A DNA stretch of 36,381 nucleotides from an uncultured Flavobacteriales bacterium (lineage in GTDB: Bacteria > Bacteroidota > Bacteroidia > Flavobacteriales > Weeksellaceae), in NCBI GenBank assembly GCA_937876095.1, contig CALFIE010000069.1, forward strand, positions 1 to 36,381, written 5' to 3'. The notes beneath the pieces were generated by a model. It was not told the origin of the DNA and did not search any database. It was given only the letters and a program-made list of their open reading frames with translations. Position 1 is the stretch's first letter, and every line of letters begins with the position of its first letter. A program made the translations under genes and the position numbers. Positions 1 to 7,646 of this stretch are shown one piece after another.

Positions 1-186
1 GACAACCTCGCCGCCGCCATCGGCGAATCGTCCGACACCATCGAGGACGTGCTGGAACCCTATCTCATCCAGCAGGGCTATCTTCAGCGCACGCCGCGCG
101 GCCGGATGGCAACCGCGTCGATCTGGCAACACTTCGGGCTGCAGCCGCCGGGTGGCGCGAGCGGCGCCTTGTGGAAGGAAGACTGA
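1..186 (+). CDS. ruvB: Holliday junction DNA helicase RuvB, C-terminal fragment
   Basis: Frame 1 is open from the first base to a TGA at 184-186 and gives 61 residues of the C-terminal winged-helix domain of RuvB. The diagnostic stretch is DTIEDVLEPYLIQQGYLQR followed by TPRGRMAT, then a WQHFGL-type end. RuvB is the hexameric motor of the RuvABC complex that drives branch migration of Holliday junctions; this C-terminal domain contacts DNA. The AAA+ domain lies off the left edge. Codons end almost always in G or C, unlike every gene after base 757, and the wording fits a proteobacterial RuvB. The family call is firm. That this gene belongs to the same genome as the rest is doubtful. Confidence 0.9.
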   Translation, partial: DNLAAAIGESSDTIEDVLEPYLIQQGYLQRTPRGRMATASIWQHFGLQPPGGASGALWKED

Positions 187-488
187 GGGCGTGCCCGCCA
201 GTCCGCCCGGCGAGGCGACGGGCTCAGGCCGGTTGCCGTTCGTCGAGCAGCGCCCGGATGCGGTCGGTGCGATCGAGCGTGCTGTCGTACTGGCCGTCGA
301 GGAAGTCCAGCGCCGCGCCACCGATCCCTACTCGGCCGCCGATCGCCTGCTGCACGAGCTCCTCCGCGATCCCGAGGCGGCGCCGCCTTAGTAGGCTCGC
401 GACCCCTGACTGCGGGGCGCCCGCCCGGCCGCCCGCCGGCCGAGCTTGCAATTGACCGCCGCGCACGCAGCTGATAGCGTCGGCGGTC
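187..488. other. GC-rich interval, coding state unresolved
   Basis: About 300 very GC-rich bases between the ruvB stop and the next possible gene. From about 227 to 390 codons are open with high third-position GC on both strands at the same codon boundaries. The minus reading ends at a TGA at 224-226 with C-terminal residues DRTDRIRALLDERQPA. The plus reading ends at a TAG at 389-391. GC3 by hand is slightly higher for the minus reading, which would make it a small gene converging on ruvB. I recognise neither protein. Bases 392-488 look non-coding. Confidence 0.3.
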
Positions 489-751
489 ATGAGCTTTAGC
501 ATCGGTGGACATCTAGTTGCAGAGGAGCTGCACCGCGCCGGCTGGGCGGTCGAGCTGGCGGCACGCCACGCCGAGGGCAAGTGCACCGATCCCTCTGCCG
601 AGCCGGGCGTTCGCGAGGGCCTGGCAGCGGCGCGGGCCAAGCTCGCGCAGGCGATGAAGGCGCCAGAGTGGATCGCCGATCCGCGTTTTGCCACCAACAG
701 CCAGCGTGTCATTAACCGTGCAGTGCTGGTACCGCTCATCACCGAGCTGAT
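489..751 (+). CDS. Unrecognised protein, 3' end lost at the contig junction
   Basis: An ATG at 489 opens about 87 codons of GC-rich sequence (MSFSIGGHLVAEELHRAGW onward, with an alanine-rich helical middle and an end reading VLVPLITELM). Third codon positions become strongly G/C from about 530, which supports real coding. I do not recognise the family and see no signal peptide or membrane segment. The reading continues past base 752 only by running in the wrong frame into leuS of another organism, so the true C-terminus is missing. The start is uncertain; an upstream start cannot be excluded. Confidence 0.35.
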
Positions 752-757
752 GAAAAC
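745..757. other. Abrupt composition junction, probable chimeric join
   Basis: Left of this point the DNA is GC-rich and carries ruvB. Right of it the DNA is AT-rich and already in the middle of leuS: codons from 752 read ENKKQDILLNYRLAYRAETT, a typical internal LeuRS stretch roughly 190-200 residues into Flavobacteriia homologues (from memory of the family). The GATGAAAA overlap at 749-756 would serve either side, so the exact breakpoint is uncertain by a few bases. No insertion sequence, tRNA or direct repeat marks the point. Confidence 0.8.
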
Positions 758-3178
758 AAAAAACAAGATATTTTACTCAATTACAGATTGGCGTACAGAG
801 CCGAAACTACTGTAAACTGGTGTCCTGCTCTCGGAACGGTTTTAGCGAATGATGAGGTTAAAGACGGAAAATCTGAACGTGGCGGTTATCCTGTTTTTCA
901 GAAGAAAATGATGCAGTGGAGTATGCGAATTACCGCCTATTCTGAACGACTTTTAAATGGGTTGAAAACCCTGGATTGGCCACAACCTTTGAAAGATTCT
1001 CAAGAATATTGGATTGGGAAATCACAGGGAGCGTCTGTGAAGTTCCGAGTTCCGAGTTCCGAGTTCCGAGTAGATGAAACAGACATTGAAGTTTTTACAA
1101 CCAGACCAGACACGATTTTCGGGGCCACTTTTATGGTTTTGGCGCCAGAAAATCCTTTGGTTGAAAAATTGACGACCCCTGAACAAAAAGCGGAAGTAGA
1201 CCATTATATAGAAGAAACTTCTAAAAAAACCGAGCGCGATAGAATGGCCGATGTAAAATCGGTTTCGGGTTCTTTTACAGGGAGTTTTGCAAACAATCCT
1301 TTTACCGATAAAAAAATACCGATTTATATTTCAGATTATGTTTTGATGGGTTACGGAACGGGCGCTGTAATGGCAGTTCCTGCGCACGACGAACGCGACC
1401 ACCGTTTTGCCAAAAAATTTGGATTGGAAATCATTAATGTTATTAAAAATGACAACGATATTCAGGAAGAATCTTATGATTCTAAAGATTCGGTGTGCGT
1501 AAATTCGGATTTCTTGGATGGTTTGAAATATGACGAAGCCAAAAAACTGATTATTGAAAAAATTGTAGAAAAAGGAATCGGTTTTGGAACGACCAATTAC
1601 AAACAGCGCGACGCTATTTTCTCTCGACAAAGATATTGGGGAGAACCAGTTCCTGTGTATTATAAAGAAGGAATGCCTTACACTTTGCCTGTTTCTGCAC
1701 TTCCTTTAGAATTGCCGGAAGTTGAGAAATATTTACCAACAGAAGATGGTGATCCACCATTAGGAAACGCGAAAAATTTTGCGTGGGACGAAACCAACCA
1801 AAAAGTAGTTTCGGTAGATTTGATTGATGAGAAAACAATTTTCCCGATGGAATTGTCTACAATGCCAGGTTGGGCAGGAAGTTCGTGGTATTTCTTGCGA
1901 TATATGGATCCTGAAAATTCTGGGGAATTTGTGGCGAAAGATTTATCAGATTATTGGGGACAAGTAGATTTGTACATTGGTGGAAGCGAACACGCAACTG
2001 GACATTTATTGTATTCAAGATTTTGGAATATGTTTTTGAAAGACAGAGGTTACATTAACCAAGATGAACCTTTCCAAAAATTGATTAATCAGGGAATGAT
2101 ATTGGGAAATAGTGCAAAGTTTATTAAATTACTATTGAAGTTTAAATTTGAAAACGTTGATGACCTTAGACAATCAATTGGAATTACTTCACCTCGCATT
2201 GTTTCATCAAAACTTTATTTAAGTTTAAATGATGATGAATTAAAATCATTGTTCAAATCCAAATTTAAATCATTTGATTTAATTAAATTTTATGATTTTG
2301 ATCTAAAATTCACACTCCTAAATGTTGATATTTCTTTAATTAATGAAACAACAAATACATTGAATATTAATGAATTTATAAATGATGTAAAATACAAGGA
2401 TGAATATTATGGAGCAGAGATCCTTATGGATAATGGAGAAATTTACAATGTAAATTCTCCTGATAATAGTAATTTTCATATAGTTCGCGAAGTCGAAAAA
2501 ATGTCCAAATCCAAATACAATGTCGTAAATCCTGATGATATTGCAGATGAATTTGGCGCCGATTGTTTGCGTTTGTATGAGATGTTTCTCGGTCCATTAG
2601 AACAATCAAAACCGTGGAATACGCAAGGTTTGAGTGGTGTTTACGGATTTTTGAAGAAATTCTATAACTTGTATTTTGATGGTGATACTAAAAGTGTTTC
2701 AGATGAAGAACCAACGAAAGAGGAATACAAAATTTTACATGCTTTAATTAAAAAAGTACTGTTTGATTTGGAGCATTTTTCGTTCAACACATCGGTTTCG
2801 CAGTTTATGATTGCCGTGAACGAACTGCAAAAACTGAAATGCAACAAAAGAGCCATTTTAGAACCATTGGCAATTTTGGTTTCGCCTTATGCACCACATA
2901 TTTGCGAAGAATTATGGAGTTTGTGCAATCATGATTCTTCTATTGAGTTTGAAGCGTTCCCAACACTTGATGAATCTTATTTAGTAGAAGACGAAATAGA
3001 TTATCCTGTAAGTTTCAACGGAAAAATGAAATTTAAACTGAAATTACCTGCCAATTTATCTGTACAAGAAATTCAAGAATTGGTCATAAAGGACTCAAAA
3101 GTGCAAGAAAATCTATCGGGCAATGAACCGAAAAAAGTGATTATTGTTCCAAATAAAGTAATTAACTTCGTGATTTAG
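752..3178 (+). CDS. leuS: Leucyl-tRNA synthetase, 5'-truncated
   Basis: Class I synthetase that charges tRNA-Leu in the cytoplasm. The reading frame enters at 752 and runs 808 codons to a TAG. Visible parts in order: the zinc/catalytic-side segment with VNWCPALGTVLANDEV; the CP1 editing domain with TTRPDTIFG and GYGTGAVMAVPAHDERDHRFA; the second catalytic half with GWAGSSWYFLRYMDP and GGSEHATGHLLYSRFW; the KMSKS loop at 2498-2512; the anticodon-binding domain; and a C-terminal end. The N-terminal quarter with the HIGH motif is absent because of the junction, so this copy is not a complete gene here. Two oddities are recorded separately: a heptamer repeat at 1042-1069 and a divergent AT-rich insertion about 2108-2320. 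No terminator is obvious in the 277-base gap before exbB. Confidence 0.93.
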   Translation, partial: ENKKQDILLNYRLAYRAETTVNWCPALGTVLANDEVKDGKSERGGYPVFQKKMMQWSMRITAYSERLLNGLKTLDWPQPLKDSQEYWIGKSQGASVKFRVPSSEFRVDETDIEVFTTRPDTIFGATFMVLAPENPLVEKLTTPEQKAEVDHYIEETSKKTERDRMADVKSVSGSFTGSFANNPFTDKKIPIYISDYVLMGYGTGAVMAVPAHDERDHRFAKKFGLEIINVIKNDNDIQEESYDSKDSVCVNSDFLDGLKYDEAKKLIIEKIVEKGIGFGTTNYKQRDAIFSRQRYWGEPVPVYYKEGMPYTLPVSALPLELPEVEKYLPTEDGDPPLGNAKNFAWDETNQKVVSVDLIDEKTIFPMELSTMPGWAGSSWYFLRYMDPENSGEFVAKDLSDYWGQVDLYIGGSEHATGHLLYSRFWNMFLKDRGYINQDEPFQKLINQGMILGNSAKFIKLLLKFKFENVDDLRQSIGITSPRIVSSKLYLSLNDDELKSLFKSKFKSFDLIKFYDFDLKFTLLNVDISLINETTNTLNINEFINDVKYKDEYYGAEILMDNGEIYNVNSPDNSNFHIVREVEKMSKSKYNVVNPDDIADEFGADCLRLYEMFLGPLEQSKPWNTQGLSGVYGFLKKFYNLYFDGDTKSVSDEEPTKEEYKILHALIKKVLFDLEHFSFNTSVSQFMIAVNELQKLKCNKRAILEPLAILVSPYAPHICEELWSLCNHDSSIEFEAFPTLDESYLVEDEIDYPVSFNGKMKFKLKLPANLSVQEIQELVIKDSKVQENLSGNEPKKVIIVPNKVINFVI
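1042..1069 (+). repeat. Four tandem copies of a 7-bp unit inside leuS
   Basis: GTTCCGA is repeated four times without a mismatch inside the leuS reading frame. It encodes FRVPSSEFRVDE-like residues between the conserved EYWIGKS segment and the TTRPDTIFG editing motif. Seven is not a multiple of three, so gain or loss of one or two units would shift the frame while three units would keep it. The segment lies on the edge of the CP1 domain, where length variation is tolerated in the family. Confidence 0.9.
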
Positions 3179-3455
3179 TGAAAGAGTGTTAAGGAATTGT
3201 GAATTTTATTAAAAACACATAATAGTAATTTCTGAAAAAAGAACACAATAAATTTACTATTTTGCAAGTTATTAACACAAAGTTATTTATTGAGGATTAA
3301 TTTTATTAAAAAAAAATAACAATACCATAATTTTATGGAAAATTGAAACAAAAAAAAATATGTAACGCCTTTTATTAATTCTTGCATTTTTAAATAATTT
3401 GACTTTAATTTACAACCTCAAATCAAAAAAATAACAATTTATAATTTAGTTTAAT

Positions 3456-4328
3456 ATGGAAATGAATGTTTCAAACTCAGAAGAGCAAGTAGTTGCTAAA
3501 AAGAAAGGTGGGTTAAATCCTGCAATTATTATTCCAGTACTTTTTTTAATTGGACTAGGGATTTATTGGTTTATTTTCGGAAATCCAGGTAATTTCCAAA
3601 AACCTGAACAATTTGGGGGGGCTGCTTCTGTAGCTTTTTCTGACGTAGAATCTAGAAAAATAGAACCAATTGTTGGTGGTATTCCAGGTACTATCTACAA
3701 AGGAGGTCCAATTGTACCAATATTGCTTACATTTATGATGACGGTACTTGTATTCTCTATCGAGCGTTTCTTCGTGCTTAGAAAAGCATCTGGTGCTGGT
3801 AACTTAGATGTTTTTGTAACTAAAGTAAGAAGCTTATTAAACCGAAATAAAATTGATGATGCTTTGGCTGAGTGTGATGCTCAACAAGGATCTGTAGGAA
3901 ACGTTGTGAAAGAAGGTTTGACTACCTACAAAGCTCTTGCACACGATGGAACTCTTAACAAAGAACAAAAAATGATAGCACTTACCAAATCTATCGAAGA
4001 AGCTACCACTCTTGAAATGCCAATGTTAGAAAAAAACATGATGATTCTTTCTACTTTGGGAACTGTTGCAACATTGGTTGCACTTCTTGGTACAGTATTA
4101 GGTATGATTAAAGCATTTGCTGCATTAGGTGGGGGTGGTGGAACTCCAGATGCTGCTGCACTTTCTACTGGTATTTCTGAAGCGTTGATTAATACAGCTT
4201 TAGGTATTGGTACTTCTGCTGTTGCTATTATTCTTTACAACTATTTTACTTCGAAAATTGATGGACTTACTTACAAAATAGATGAGATTTCTATGAGTAT
4301 CCAACAATCTTTCGCTGAGTTTCACTAA
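3456..4328 (+). CDS. exbB: TonB-system proton channel subunit ExbB (MotA/TolQ/ExbB family)
   Basis: Inner-membrane subunit that, with ExbD, uses the proton gradient to drive TonB-dependent outer-membrane import. The protein has 290 residues. One membrane segment lies near residues 20-40 (PAIIIPVLFLIGLGIYWFIF), a second near 80-105, then a cytoplasmic loop, and two closely spaced segments follow in the conserved MotA/ExbB domain (STLGTVATLVALLGTVLGMI, then the ALGIGTSAVAIILYNYF helix). The glycine run AALGGGGGTPDAAAL between the last two is normal for Bacteroidota ExbB. It is the first gene of exbB-exbD-exbD-tonB. Upstream 3179-3455 is very AT-rich and holds a short CCATAA/TTATGG palindrome at 3325-3338. 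I see no full consensus promoter there, only near-matches such as TATTTTG. Confidence 0.93.
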   Translation: MEMNVSNSEEQVVAKKKGGLNPAIIIPVLFLIGLGIYWFIFGNPGNFQKPEQFGGAASVAFSDVESRKIEPIVGGIPGTIYKGGPIVPILLTFMMTVLVFSIERFFVLRKASGAGNLDVFVTKVRSLLNRNKIDDALAECDAQQGSVGNVVKEGLTTYKALAHDGTLNKEQKMIALTKSIEEATTLEMPMLEKNMMILSTLGTVATLVALLGTVLGMIKAFAALGGGGGTPDAAALSTGISEALINTALGIGTSAVAIILYNYFTSKIDGLTYKIDEISMSIQQSFAEFH

Positions 4329-4405
4329 TTAACTTTAGCAAAAAATAAGCTAATTTTTTGATTAGCATTCGAAATAACAAGTTTAATTAATTAAATAATA
4401 ATACA

Positions 4406-5005
4406 ATGGCGAGAGTCAAACCAAAAAGACATGGTGTGGTTACAGATATGACGGCGATGTGTGATGTTGCATTCTTGCTACTTACGTTCTTTATTTTAAC
4501 TACTCAGTTCAAAAAACCAGATGTAGAGCAAATAAAAGCACCATCTTCTATTTCAGAAACTTTGCTTGAAGACAGTAATTTGATGACCATCAATGTAACA
4601 CCAGATGGTAGATTCTATTTTACGCCTACTACCAACCAGAGTGAGAAAGCACAGCTTTTGACCAATGTAGGTGCAAAATATGGTACCAGCTTCACACCAG
4701 CTGAAACCAGAGCGTTTCTGAATACACAATCTTTTGGGGTTCCTATTACGAAAATGAAAAGCTTTCTGGATCTTTCAGAAGAAGAAAGAAAAGCGTATAC
4801 TAAAGCAGAAGGAATTCCTATGGATAGTGCCAATAAACAATTAATAGATTGGGTAAAAGGTTCACTAGACATCAATCCTGCGATGAAATTAGCAATCAAA
4901 GGAGATGAGGTTACTAAGTACCCAAAAGTTAAAAATTTATTCGAAGGACTTAGAGACATCGAGTTTTACAAATTCTGGCTAATTACCAACAAAGAAGGTA
5001 AATAA
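4406..5005 (+). CDS. exbD: Biopolymer transport protein ExbD, first copy
   Basis: ExbD/TolR family, 199 residues: a short cytoplasmic N-terminus (MARVKPKRHGVVTDMTAMCD), one transmembrane helix (VAFLLLTFFILTTQF) and a periplasmic domain. The aspartate at the helix entry (MCDVAFLLLTFF) matches the position that carries protons in the family. It is longer than the roughly 140-residue enterobacterial ExbD because of extra periplasmic sequence (about residues 95-150), as is usual in Bacteroidota. It lies 77 bases after exbB and 10 bases before the second exbD, so co-transcription is likely. It should form the ExbB/ExbD channel, possibly as a mixed complex with the next protein. Confidence 0.92.
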   Translation: MARVKPKRHGVVTDMTAMCDVAFLLLTFFILTTQFKKPDVEQIKAPSSISETLLEDSNLMTINVTPDGRFYFTPTTNQSEKAQLLTNVGAKYGTSFTPAETRAFLNTQSFGVPITKMKSFLDLSEEERKAYTKAEGIPMDSANKQLIDWVKGSLDINPAMKLAIKGDEVTKYPKVKNLFEGLRDIEFYKFWLITNKEGK

Positions 5006-5015
5006 ATCAACAAAA

Positions 5016-5588
5016 ATGGCAGAAGTACAAGTACAAGACAAGGGCGATAAAGGCGGAAAGGTCCGCTCCAAAAAGCAGAATACTAGGGTTGATATGACAC
5101 CAATGGTGGATTTGGGATTCCTACTCATCACATTCTTTATGTTTACAACCACTTTTAGTAAACCAAATGTGATGGATTTAGGATTGCCAGCAAAACCAAA
5201 AAAAGATGCTCCGAAACCACCACCAACAGAAATTGATTTTAAAAATTCTATTTCTTTAATTTTAGGGAAAAATGATAAAGTTTATTATCACCAAGTTGGT
5301 CAGGATGAATTGAATGATCAAACTTTGATGGAAACTAATTTTGATAAAAACGGAATTACCAGAGTAATTGAAACTGCACGTAAAAATGCAACTGTAGATT
5401 CTTTGTTTACTGTAATTATCAAACCAACGGACGATGCAGCTTATAAAAATTTTGTAGACGTGTTAGATGAAATGGCTATTACAAAAACCGATCACTACGG
5501 TGTTACGGATATCAAACCTTGGGAAAAAGCTGTTTATGAGAGAAAAGTAGGCAGTAGTGCTACACCAACTCCTGCTTCTACTAAGTAA
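5016..5588 (+). CDS. exbD: Biopolymer transport protein ExbD, second copy
   Basis: A second ExbD/TolR-family protein of 190 residues, clearly diverged from its neighbour. It has a lysine-rich start (DKGDKGGKVRSKKQNTRV), then MTPMVDLGFLLITFFMFTTTF with the conserved Asp at the beginning of the single membrane helix, a periplasmic stretch with a KPKKDAPKPPPTEID linker, and a C-terminal serine/threonine tail. Two exbD genes in tandem are the norm in Bacteroidota TonB operons. It starts 10 bases after the first exbD stop and tonB follows 26 bases later, so the three are very likely one transcript. Confidence 0.92.
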   Translation: MAEVQVQDKGDKGGKVRSKKQNTRVDMTPMVDLGFLLITFFMFTTTFSKPNVMDLGLPAKPKKDAPKPPPTEIDFKNSISLILGKNDKVYYHQVGQDELNDQTLMETNFDKNGITRVIETARKNATVDSLFTVIIKPTDDAAYKNFVDVLDEMAITKTDHYGVTDIKPWEKAVYERKVGSSATPTPASTK

Positions 5589-5614
5589 ATGTTTAATTTA
5601 TAATTAAAATATAA

Positions 5615-6445
5615 ATGACTAACGAGAATGTATCGCTCGACGGATCTTTAGATGAGATCGTGTTTGAGCACAGAAATAAAGAATATGGCGCATATGATTT
5701 GAGATCACATTACAGATCTATGCTTACCAAAGCTTTTCTAATTGGGACTGCGATCTTTGTGTTAGGAGTAGTTGTACCGTTTTTGTACAATAAAATCCAA
5801 GCAATGAACAAAGAGACGACCGAAGTAAAAGCAGAATTGGTAAATATTTTGGAAGAGGAAAAACCTAAAGAAGAAATTCACGAGGATTTACCTCCACCTC
5901 CACCTCCACCAAAAGATGAACAAAAGGTAGAGATTATCCAAAATGTAGTACCAGAACCTGTAAAAGCACCAAAAGTGCAAACTCCACCACCACCAATCAA
6001 GGTACAAATGGAATCACAAACAGGTTTGGTAAATCAAGAAGGGGTGAAACAAACTACGTATACACCACCTCCTGTACAAGGACCACCTTCTAAATCTACC
6101 GCAGTAGAGTCTAAACCTGCTCCAAGTACTACCGAAATCTATGATACGGTAGATCAATCTTCAGAATTTCCAGGAGGAATTGGCGCCTTCAGAACTAAAG
6201 TAGGAGAAAGTTTTGATACTTCTGCAATGGAAGGAGGAGAAGGTACCCTAAAAGCAGAAATTACGTTTGTCGTAGAAAGAGATGGTTCTATTACAGATGT
6301 GAAAGCAAATGGATCTAACTCTGATTTCAATGCAGAAGCAGTGCGTACCATAAAATCAATCAAGAATAAGTGGACTCCTGCGAAAGTAAACGGACAACCA
6401 GTTCGTTCTAGATATAGATTGCCACTTACAATGAATTTTGAATAA
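5615..6445 (+). CDS. tonB: Energy transducer TonB
   Basis: 276 residues. A cytoplasmic N-terminus carries the FEHRNKEYGAYDLR motif typical of Bacteroidota TonB. A single transmembrane helix follows near residues 38-60 (AFLIGTAIFVLGVVVPFLY). A proline-rich periplasmic linker spans about 90-180 (PPPPPPPKDEQ, TPPPPIK, YTPPPVQGPP). The TonB C-terminal domain covers about 190-276 (EFPGGIGAFRTKVGESF through VERDGSITDVKANGS to the final RYRLPLTMNFE). It links the ExbB/ExbD motor to outer-membrane TonB-dependent receptors. It is the last gene of the four-gene cluster, and a strong hairpin terminator begins 24 bases after the stop. Confidence 0.95.
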   Translation: MTNENVSLDGSLDEIVFEHRNKEYGAYDLRSHYRSMLTKAFLIGTAIFVLGVVVPFLYNKIQAMNKETTEVKAELVNILEEEKPKEEIHEDLPPPPPPPKDEQKVEIIQNVVPEPVKAPKVQTPPPPIKVQMESQTGLVNQEGVKQTTYTPPPVQGPPSKSTAVESKPAPSTTEIYDTVDQSSEFPGGIGAFRTKVGESFDTSAMEGGEGTLKAEITFVVERDGSITDVKANGSNSDFNAEAVRTIKSIKNKWTPAKVNGQPVRSRYRLPLTMNFE

Positions 6446-6468
6446 TTAAAATTTGTTAAATTATACTT

Positions 6469-6496
6469 AAGAGAAGCGTTTGCTTCTCTTTTTTTT
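6469..6496 (+). terminator. Intrinsic terminator of the exbB-tonB operon
   Basis: A perfect 9-bp stem AAGAGAAGC / GCTTCTCTT (6469-6477 and 6482-6490) with a GTTT loop, continued by a run of T. It lies directly after tonB and separates it from the small membrane gene. Confidence 0.88.
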
Positions 6497-6497
6497 A

Positions 6498-6505
6498 TAT
6501 TTTTG
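6498..6505 (+). promoter_or_regulatory. Promoter -7 box TATTTTTG directly before a start codon
   Basis: TATTTTTG fits the Bacteroidota -7 consensus TAnnTTTG exactly. It begins one base after the tonB terminator and ends five bases before the ATG at 6511. A TTTG lies upstream at 6479-6482, inside the terminator hairpin, with only 15 bases between boxes instead of 19, so the -33 part is weak. If used, transcription would begin at or next to the ATG. Confidence 0.45.
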
Positions 6506-6510
6506 TTTCT

Positions 6511-6708
6511 ATGTTTAATTATTTATCCATAGTTGCGGGCGTTTTTTATGTTGCATTGGGAGTGTTTGTTATTTTTTACAAATTTTTTGTAATTCAACTA
6601 GAACCGCTTACTTCCTATTTATTGGGAGCTTTGCTCATTGTTTATGGTATTTTCAGGATTCTTAGAGCCATCAATCACCTTAAAAAAAATCAGCAAAATG
6701 AGGTTTAG
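6511..6708 (+). CDS. Small two-helix membrane protein, function unknown
   Basis: 65 residues with two hydrophobic helices (about residues 3-27, YLSIVAGVFYVALGVFVIFY, and 34-52, LTSYLLGALLIVYGIFRILR) and a basic C-terminal tail (HLKKNQQNEV). No catalytic motif is visible and I do not recognise a named family. The stop codon lies inside the start of the downstream lipoprotein gene (11-base overlap), so the two are translationally coupled. The box 5 bases upstream suggests a leaderless message. It may anchor or accompany the downstream lipoprotein, but that is only inferred from position. Confidence 0.65.
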   Translation: MFNYLSIVAGVFYVALGVFVIFYKFFVIQLEPLTSYLLGALLIVYGIFRILRAINHLKKNQQNEV

Positions 6709-7555
6709 TTTTTTGTTGTGCTTTTCTATGTTATTATTTTCTTGTAAAAAAGAAAAAGTAAATGACATCAAAAACGGGGAAATGACGATTTTGGCAGATG
6801 AATCTTTCAAAAATGTGACTGATGCTTTGGCAGAAAGATACATGTCTTTTTATCCCGATTCAAAAATTATAACCAAATACGAAAAAGAAGAAATTGCTTG
6901 GAATAATTTTTTGAACGAAAAAGCCAGTACTATTGTACTTTCTCGTACCTTATCAGATGCAGAAAAGAAAACCTATACAGATAAGTTTGATATCCCTTTT
7001 CAGCAATCTAATTTTGCAGGTGATGCTGTAGTTTTTGTAGTACCCAAAAATGCTTCTAAAGAATCCATAACTATAGAAGAAATTACCAAAGAGCTGCAAT
7101 CAGATAGTAAAAATATTATTTTTGATGGTTCCAATGCAAGTAACCTCAATTTTGTAACCCAAAAATTGAAAATGGAACCAAAAAACGCGAAATTTTCTGT
7201 AATTCGTGGCAACGAGGAACTCATCAATGAAATAGAAAAATATCCCAATCATATTGGCGTAGTAAGCCTCAATTCTATCAGTAGAATTTATGATCCCGAA
7301 ATCCAAAAACTAAGAGATAAAATAAAAATTTTACCAGTAATTGAAAAAGGTATTTCTTATGAACCATCCATGACCAACATCAGAGATATGAAATATCCTT
7401 TTACCAGAATTCTATATTTTTTAACTAATGAAGGTTTTTTTGGTCTAAGTAGAGGATTCATCAGATTTTCTTGCACACAGATTGGTCAAATTGTAGTAAA
7501 AAAATCTGGACTTCAACCTTATAATATATATAAGAGAGAAGTTATGATGAGATAA
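6698..7555 (+). CDS. PstS-like periplasmic substrate-binding lipoprotein
   Basis: 285 residues from the ATG at 6698. That start gives a clean lipoprotein signal (MRFSFLLCFSMLLFSC, then KKEK), whereas an earlier in-frame start would put 20 residues before it. The body resembles the PstS branch of type 2 periplasmic binding proteins: GEMTILADESFKNVTDALAE at the start, a central FAGDAVVFVVPKNA, the GNEELINEIEKYPNHIGVVS segment, and an end reading FIRFSCTQIGQIVVKKSGLQP, as in PstS-like proteins. No permease or ATPase gene (pstC, pstA, pstB) is nearby, so phosphate import is not supported. It overlaps the preceding small gene and precedes the TPR gene. A role next to the TonB machine is inferred from position only. 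Confidence 0.75.
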   Translation: MRFSFLLCFSMLLFSCKKEKVNDIKNGEMTILADESFKNVTDALAERYMSFYPDSKIITKYEKEEIAWNNFLNEKASTIVLSRTLSDAEKKTYTDKFDIPFQQSNFAGDAVVFVVPKNASKESITIEEITKELQSDSKNIIFDGSNASNLNFVTQKLKMEPKNAKFSVIRGNEELINEIEKYPNHIGVVSLNSISRIYDPEIQKLRDKIKILPVIEKGISYEPSMTNIRDMKYPFTRILYFLTNEGFFGLSRGFIRFSCTQIGQIVVKKSGLQPYNIYKREVMMR

Positions 7556-7646
7556 TATTAATTAAATTTAACAGGTTATTAAACAATATTGGTCTGATAA
7601 TTGTGTTGATAATTAGAAATAACAATAACTTTAAAATAGTATTAAA

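Noticed and set aside
224..766. Minus-strand open frame of 180 codons in the GC-rich part
   Set aside because: It begins in AT-rich DNA beyond the composition junction and crosses it, so the frame as a whole cannot be a gene. Only its last ~55 codons remain possible.
489..815. GC-rich gene extended to a stop at 815
   Set aside because: After about 752 it reads leuS DNA in the wrong frame; the extension is an artefact of the junction.
3325..3338. Hairpin CCATAA-TT-TTATGG as a leuS terminator
   Set aside because: The stem is short and AT-rich with a two-base loop and no T run after it.
5893..6090. CCACCT/CCACCA repeats in tonB as a separate repeat element
   Set aside because: They encode the ordinary proline-rich linker of TonB.
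6698..7555. Phosphate uptake system call for the PstS-like protein
   Set aside because: No pstC, pstA, pstB or phoU is nearby, and the binding fold is shared by proteins with other ligands.
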